NCBI GenBank assembly: GCA_963761655.1
Contig: CAVXHI010000002.1
Coordinates: forward strand, 682,001 to 746,000
Length of the DNA: 64,000 bases
Source of the DNA: RYN-122 sp963761655
GTDB taxonomy: Bacteria; Actinomycetota; Actinomycetes; Mycobacteriales; SCTD01
Direction: 5' to 3'
The notes under the pieces are model-generated. The model was not told where the DNA came from. It searched no databases and saw nothing but the letters and a program-made list of their open reading frames with translations. Every line of letters begins with the position of its first letter. Position 1 is the stretch's first letter. Positions 59,584-64,000 of the stretch are shown one piece after another. The position numbers and the translations under genes are program-made.

Positions 59584-60632
59584 CTCGTGACGTGCTGGGC
59601 GAGCGCGTTCTGGGCGTCGTAGAACGCGCCCCACGCGCCCTCGAACTCGCGCACCTCGGTGGGGGAGTGGTGCTCCCCGGTCCACGTCGCGTCGGCGGCG
59701 CGGGCCCGGCCGTCGAGGACGTCGCAGGCGTCGAGCAGGCTGGCCGCCTCCATCGTCACCTGGGCCGCACGGCGCACGAGGGCCCGGTCGACCCGGCTGC
59801 TGATGCGCTGACCGGCCTGGTCGAGGGCCCCGTTCGCGGTGGCCCGGGCGGGGTTCGTGTGGTGCTGGGCGACGGCGAGGTACGCGAACGGCGCGGGGCG
59901 GACGTCGAGGGCGCCGCTGCCGCCTCCCTCCCGCGTCGGCCGGACGTCGGTGGACGGCGTCGGCTGCTGCGTGGCCAGCGACGCGGCGGCGGGGGTCGAC
60001 GCGGGGACGGTCGGCGTCGCGGCGGGCCGCTCCTGCGCCGGGCGGGACGGCGCCTGAGGGGCGGACGCGGGCGGCGTCTCCCGGGCGGGAGCGGGAGCCG
60101 TGGCGGTGGCGGCGAGCCGGTCGAGCGGGTCGTCCTCGCCGGCCTGCGCGTCGTCGTCGTCCTGCGTGCGCGGGGTCTCGGTGGGCACCGGCACGGCCGC
60201 CTCGACCGGAGCCGGCTGCTGCGGGGCGGACGGCGGCACCGGGGGTCGCTCCGGCTCGGGCCGGGCGGCCTCCGGAGGGGTCTCCGCGGCCGGGCTCGGC
60301 ACGGCGGTGAGGCGGGCGGGCGTCTCGGGCTGGGGGCGGCCGGCGACCGGCGGCACCGCCGCGGGAGCCAGACCCGGGGTGCTGCCCGACGACGGCGCGA
60401 CGGTGGGCGTGCCGGAGGGCGCCGGGGCATCGGCGTCGGGCGGGGACTGCTCGGCGGGGGCGCTGTCGCGCCGCTCGACGGACAGCCCGGTCGCCTCGAG
60501 CGGCGCGAAGGTCAGCCCGCTCTTGCGCTGACCGGTCAGCTCCCCGAGCAGGCTCGCGGCGAGGTTGCGGGCGCGGTGCCCCGGCTCACCGGCCTCAGCG
60601 GGCGGGCCGGACGGGGGCTCGGGGGTGCTCAT
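59580..60632 (-). CDS. Pro/Ala-rich protein of unknown function
   Basis: 350 residues. A short N-terminal helix (GHRARNLAASLLGELTGQR), a long disordered Pro/Ala/Thr/Glu-rich region (about 55-250), then a helical C-terminal domain (about 255-350: RISSRVDRALVRRAAQVTME, DACDVLDGRARAADATW). No signal peptide or membrane segment. ATG at 60632 has GGAGA upstream. Function unknown. Confidence 0.65.
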   Translation of the reverse strand: MSTPEPPSGPPAEAGEPGHRARNLAASLLGELTGQRKSGLTFAPLEATGLSVERRDSAPAEQSPPDADAPAPSGTPTVAPSSGSTPGLAPAAVPPVAGRPQPETPARLTAVPSPAAETPPEAARPEPERPPVPPSAPQQPAPVEAAVPVPTETPRTQDDDDAQAGEDDPLDRLAATATAPAPARETPPASAPQAPSRPAQERPAATPTVPASTPAAASLATQQPTPSTDVRPTREGGGSGALDVRPAPFAYLAVAQHHTNPARATANGALDQAGQRISSRVDRALVRRAAQVTMEAASLLDACDVLDGRARAADATWTGEHHSPTEVREFEGAWGAFYDAQNALAQHVTS

Positions 60633-60674
60633 GCGTCGTCTCCGCGGGTCACGTGCCTGTGCATCGGCCGCGCT

Positions 60675-60696
60675 CGCAGCGGTCTGGAGCGCTGCG
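60675..60696 (-). terminator. Hairpin after the lat-dehydrogenase operon
   Basis: CGCAGCG (60675-60681) pairs perfectly with CGCTGCG (60690-60696), loop of eight, seven bases beyond the dehydrogenase stop on the minus strand. Confidence 0.5.
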
Positions 60697-60702
60697 GGGA
60701 CG

Positions 60703-62234
60703 CTACAGGCGGAAGGTCTCGTCGTAGGTCGACACCTCGGTGTCCATCTGCGCCTTCTGCAGCTTGCCGGCGTAGTCCCAGTTCATCGACTGCCAGCGCG
60801 TGAACTGGTCGAGCACCCACACGCCGGACTGCCGCGAGCCGTTGCCGCTCTTGCCGTTGCCGCCGAAGGGCAGGTGCGCCTCGGCGCCCGACGTCGAGTT
60901 GTTGACGCTGAGCATCCCGGCGCTCACGCGCTCGCGGAACCGGAAGACCGTGGCGGGGTCGCTCGTGTAGATCGCGCTGGACAGGCCGTAGCCGTGGCCG
61001 TTGGCGAGCTCCACGGCCTCGTCGAAGGTGGAGAAGCGCATCACCGGCACGAGCGGCCCGAAGGTCTCGTTGCGGTAGAGCGCGTCGTCGGGGCGGACGC
61101 CGCTGACGACGACGGGGTGGGCGAAGACCCCGGCGTCGGGGTCGCCGACGAAGCCCTCGCGCGGGTTGCTGCTCGTGATGCGGCCGGTCGGGCCGTGGAC
61201 GGTGTGGTGCGGCTGGACCTCGCCGAGCCACTCCTCCCAGCCCCGCAGGAACCGCTCGGACAGCATCGGCCCGTAGAGGACGTCCTGCGTCGGGTCGCCG
61301 ACGCGCGCCTCGGCGAGCCGGGCGAGCAGCTTCTCGAGGAACGCGTCGTGGACGTCCTCGTGCACGACCGCGACGCCGAGCGACGTGCAGCGCTGCCCCG
61401 CGGTGCCGAAGCCGGAGAACAGGGCGCCCTCGGCGGCGAGGTCGAGGTCGGCGTCGGGCATGACGACGAGCGGGTTCTTGCCGCCGAGCTCCAGGCACGG
61501 AGCCTGCAGGTGCCGGCCGCAGAGCTCGCCGATCCGCGCGCCGACCTCCGAGGAGCCGGTGAAACCGACCTTCTGCACGAGCCCGGCGTCGAGGGCCTGC
61601 GACAGCCCGTCGAACGTGGTCGGGCCGTCGGCGTGGACGACGTTGAGCACGCCGTCGGGCAGGCCGCCGGCGACGAAGATCCGGAACAGCGCGTCGCCGA
61701 GGGCGGCGGAGTAGTCGGCGGGCTTCCACACGACGGCGTTGCCGCACAGCAGCGCCGGCACGAGGTACCAGGACGGGACCGCGACCGGGAAGTTGCCGGC
61801 GGTGATGATCCCGGCGACGCCGACCGGCACCCGGAAGGTGAACAGCTGCTTGTCGCGCATCTCGCTCGGCACGGTCTGCCCGTAGAGGCGGCGGCCCTCG
61901 CCGAGGAAGAAGTCGCAGGTGTCGACGATCTCCTGCACCTCGCCGAGCGCCTCGGCCCGCGGCTTGCCGACCTCGCGGACGACGAGGTCGGCGAGCGCCT
62001 CCTTGTTCGCCTCGACCAGCCGGCCGATCTTGCTGATGACCTGCCCGCGGACGGGCGCGGGCGTGGCGGCCCAGGCGGGTTGAGCGGCTTCGCCGCGCGG
62101 AAGGCCTCGACCAGCTGCTCGGCGCTCGCCAGCGACACCTCGGCGACGACGTCGTCGAGCCGGGCCGGGTTGGTGGACACGAAGGTTCCGGCGTCGCCGG
62201 GTACGGAGCGGCCGCCGTAGGAACTGGTGATCAT
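60703..62234 (-). CDS. Aminoadipate-semialdehyde (piperideine-6-carboxylate) dehydrogenase (frameshifted in this sequence)
   Basis: About 510 residues after restoring one missing base near 62079. Before it the frame reads AFRAAKPLN; after it AWAATPAPVRGQV and VDTCDFFLGEGRRLYG. ALDH motifs: FTGSSEVG, CLELGGKNPLVVM (general-base Glu), GFGTAGQRCTSLGV (catalytic Cys) and the ETFGPLVPV segment. The ATG overlaps the lat stop (ATGA), so it should oxidise the Lat product, aminoadipate semialdehyde, to 2-aminoadipate (AmaB/Pcd role). Family assignment is firm; exact substrate is inferred from the pairing. Confidence 0.9.
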
Positions 62235-63571
62235 CGGGTGAGGCCCGTCTCGGTGAGTGCGGTCAGGACGCGGTCGAGGGCGGCCACCCCCGCGGCCAGG
62301 TCGGCCTCGGAGACGGTCAGGGCGGGGCGGAAGCGGACGCTGCGGGTGCCGCAGCCGAGCAGGAGCACCCGCTCGGTCTCGCGCAGCCGGGTCAGCACAG
62401 CATCGCGCAGGGCGGCGTCGGGCAGCGAGAACGCGCACATGAGCCCCCGGCCGCGCACGTCGGTGACGACGTCGTGGCGGGCGGCCAGGTCCTGCAGGTG
62501 ACCGAGCAGCACCGGCTCCAGGGCCTTGGCGCGGGCGATGAGCCCGTCCGCCTCGACCACCTCGAGCACGCGGCGGGCGCGGACCATGTCGGTGAGCGAG
62601 CCGCCCCAGGTCGAGTTGATCCGGCTGCTGGTGCGGAAGACGTTGTCGGGCACCTCGTCGACCCGGCCGCCCGCCATCACGCCGCAGACCTGGGTCTTCT
62701 TGCCGAACGCGACGACGTCGGGCACGACGCCGTGCTGCTGGTAGGCCCAGGGCGTGCCGGTGAGCCCGGCCCCGGTCTGCACCTCGTCGAGGACGAACAG
62801 GGCGTCGAACTCGTCGCAGAGCGCGCGGGCGGCCTGCAGGAACTCGGGGCGGAAGTGGTGGTCGCCGCCCTCGCCCTGCACGGGCTCCATGACGAAGCAC
62901 GCGATGTCGTGCTCGTGCTGCACGAACGCCGCCCGCATCGCGGCCAGGGTCTCCCGCTCCCGGGCGACGACGTCGACCCCGGGGGACAGGTACGGCGACG
63001 GCACCCGGGGCCAGGCGAACTGCGGGAACCGGGCGGTCTTCACGGGGTCGGTGTTGGTGAGGCTGAGGGTGTAGCCGCTGCGGCCGTGGAAGGCGTCGCG
63101 CAGGTGCAGCACCCGGGAGCCGAGGGCCGGGTCGAGGCCGTGCGCCTCGTTCCAGCGGCTCTTCCAGTCGAAGGCGACCTTGAGGGCGTTCTCGACGGCG
63201 AGCGCACCGCCCTCGACGAAGAACAGGTGGGGGAGAGCGGGGTCGCCGAGCACCCGCGCGAACGTGTCGACGAAGCGGGCCATGGCCACGCTGTAGACGT
63301 CGGAGCCGCTCGGCTTGTTGAGCGCCGCCTCGAGCAGCTCCTCGCGGAACACGGCGTCGTCGGCGAGCGCCGGGTGGTTCATGCCGAGCGCGCTGCTGGC
63401 GAAGAAGGTGAACAGGTCGAGGTAGGTCGTGCCGTCGCGGGCGTCGACCAGGCGGCTGCCGCGGCTCGCCCCGAGGTCGAGCACGAGGTCGAAGCCGTCG
63501 ACCAGCAGGTGCCGGCGGAGCACGTCGTGGACGTCGGACGCCTCGAGGGCGCGGGGGAGCACGGTGGTCAT
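62231..63571 (-). CDS. lat: L-lysine 6-transaminase
   Basis: 446 residues. Class III PLP aminotransferase moving the epsilon-amino group of lysine to 2-oxoglutarate. HGRSGYTLSLTNTDP, the PLP-side Asp in FVLDEVQTGAGLTG, and the Schiff-base lysine in VAFGKKTQVCGVMAGG (Lys291 or Lys292), a pattern typical of Lat proteins. ATG at 63571 is six bases from TACCTT (63583-63578 on this strand), no SD. First gene of a two-gene lysine-degradation operon; in some actinobacteria the same pair feeds beta-lactam synthesis, but no such genes are visible here. Confidence 0.94.
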   Translation of the reverse strand: MTTVLPRALEASDVHDVLRRHLLVDGFDLVLDLGASRGSRLVDARDGTTYLDLFTFFASSALGMNHPALADDAVFREELLEAALNKPSGSDVYSVAMARFVDTFARVLGDPALPHLFFVEGGALAVENALKVAFDWKSRWNEAHGLDPALGSRVLHLRDAFHGRSGYTLSLTNTDPVKTARFPQFAWPRVPSPYLSPGVDVVARERETLAAMRAAFVQHEHDIACFVMEPVQGEGGDHHFRPEFLQAARALCDEFDALFVLDEVQTGAGLTGTPWAYQQHGVVPDVVAFGKKTQVCGVMAGGRVDEVPDNVFRTSSRINSTWGGSLTDMVRARRVLEVVEADGLIARAKALEPVLLGHLQDLAARHDVVTDVRGRGLMCAFSLPDAALRDAVLTRLRETERVLLLGCGTRSVRFRPALTVSEADLAAGVAALDRVLTALTETGLTR

Positions 63572-63679
63572 GGACGGAAGGTAGGGGGAACTCCTCCTGC
63601 TGACCAGCACCGGAGCGGGAGTTCTTCCCGTGGCCGCTCCTCCCGGGCGGAGGACCCTGCCCGCTCCTAGGCTGACCGG
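63572..63679. promoter_or_regulatory. Divergent promoter region, lat versus amidohydrolase
   Basis: Two leaderless-type -10 elements point outward: TACCTT for lat (63583-63578, minus strand) and TAGGCT for the amidohydrolase (63668-63673). About 84 bases separate them, with GGAGGAG-like and GGGAGTTC-type runs but no obvious palindrome. Confidence 0.5.
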
Positions 63680-64000
63680 GTGACGACGACGCTGTTCCGA
63701 CGCGGCCGGGTGCGCACCCCCGGCGACCCCTTCGCCACCGCCCTGCTCGTCGACGACGACGTCGTGGCCTGGGTCGGCTCGGAGCTCGCCGCGGACGCGA
63801 TGAGCGCCGACGTCACGGTCGACCTCGACGACGCCTGGCTCGCCCCGGCCTTCGTCGACGCGCACGTCCACCTGACCTCCACCGGCCTGGCCCTCACCGG
63901 CCTCGACCTCACCGGCAGCCCGTCGCTGGCCGCCGCCCTCGCCGCCGTGGAGGCGGCCAGCCGGCGGCTGCGCGGAGGCGTGCTGCTGGCGGGCGGCTGG
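63680..64000 (+). CDS. Amidohydrolase family 3 (YtcJ-like), N-terminal part (cut by window end)
   Basis: First 107 residues of a probable metal-dependent amidohydrolase: a small beta-sandwich N-terminus followed by PAFVDAHVHLTSTGLALTG, with the first HxH metal ligands. The DLTG pattern right after it is typical of the YtcJ group. GTG 63680 lies six bases after TAGGCT (63668-63673). Frame open to the edge; substrate unknown. Confidence 0.85.
   Translation, partial: MTTTLFRRGRVRTPGDPFATALLVDDDVVAWVGSELAADAMSADVTVDLDDAWLAPAFVDAHVHLTSTGLALTGLDLTGSPSLAAALAAVEAASRRLRGGVLLAGGW

Overview
The window is a high-G+C (visibly above 70%), tightly packed actinobacterial chromosome segment (class Actinomycetes). 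The marker is a full Pup-proteasome locus with mIHF and the PafB/PafC regulators. The chemotaxis-type genes would fit a motile lineage such as the Kineosporiales or relatives, but the sequence does not settle the genus. I saw no tRNA, rRNA, CRISPR array, insertion sequence or prophage.

Region 1 (1-14.2 kb) is a biosynthetic run: pyrC (cut by the window edge), a PH-like membrane protein, carA, carB, pyrK, pyrD, pyrF, then mihF, gmk, rpoZ, coaBC and metK. Most neighbours overlap by 1-4 bases, so they are probably translationally coupled. A convergent GGDEF-EAL (cyclic di-GMP) gene sits between pyrF and mihF. A strong hairpin follows metK.

Region 2 (14.2-44.1 kb) is the proteasome neighbourhood: site-2 protease, trmI, arc/mpa, dop, pup, prcB, prcA, pafA, an FKBP isomerase, pafB, pafC, tatA, tatC and the helY-type helicase. 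Inserted among these are a gluconokinase-like FGGY kinase, a coiled-coil protein, a Rieske protein, an endonuclease VII-like nuclease (between pup and prcB), an FKBP lipoprotein fused to prcA by an ATGA overlap, a ChaB/Rho_N protein, an amino-acid permease, an MFS transporter and an SDR. Pup ends in GGE, so it would not need deamidation before ligation. An NlpC/P60 hydrolase at 34.3 kb is preceded by a cyclic di-AMP (ydaO-type) riboswitch. A class III nucleotide cyclase and a DUF3866 gene lie beside it.

Region 3 (44.1-64 kb) is accessory metabolism and signalling: a triple-CheW protein coupled to a soluble triple-PAS chemoreceptor, glpD, an M4 metallopeptidase, a 5'-3' exonuclease-like protein, TerB, an Lrp regulator, a DUF3516-type helicase, a PHB-depolymerase-like esterase with a PPOX protein, a CaiB-type CoA transferase coupled to a ThDP enzyme, and the lysine-degrading pair lat plus aminoadipate-semialdehyde dehydrogenase. 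The start of an amidohydrolase is cut by the right edge. Five genes here carry about eight single-base frame breaks in conserved coding sequence. These look more like sequence errors than decay.

Two organisational themes run through the window. Many first genes have a NANNNT -10 element only 6-7 bases before the start codon, which predicts leaderless mRNAs. Three convergent gene pairs share their two stop codons in a single CTAG.
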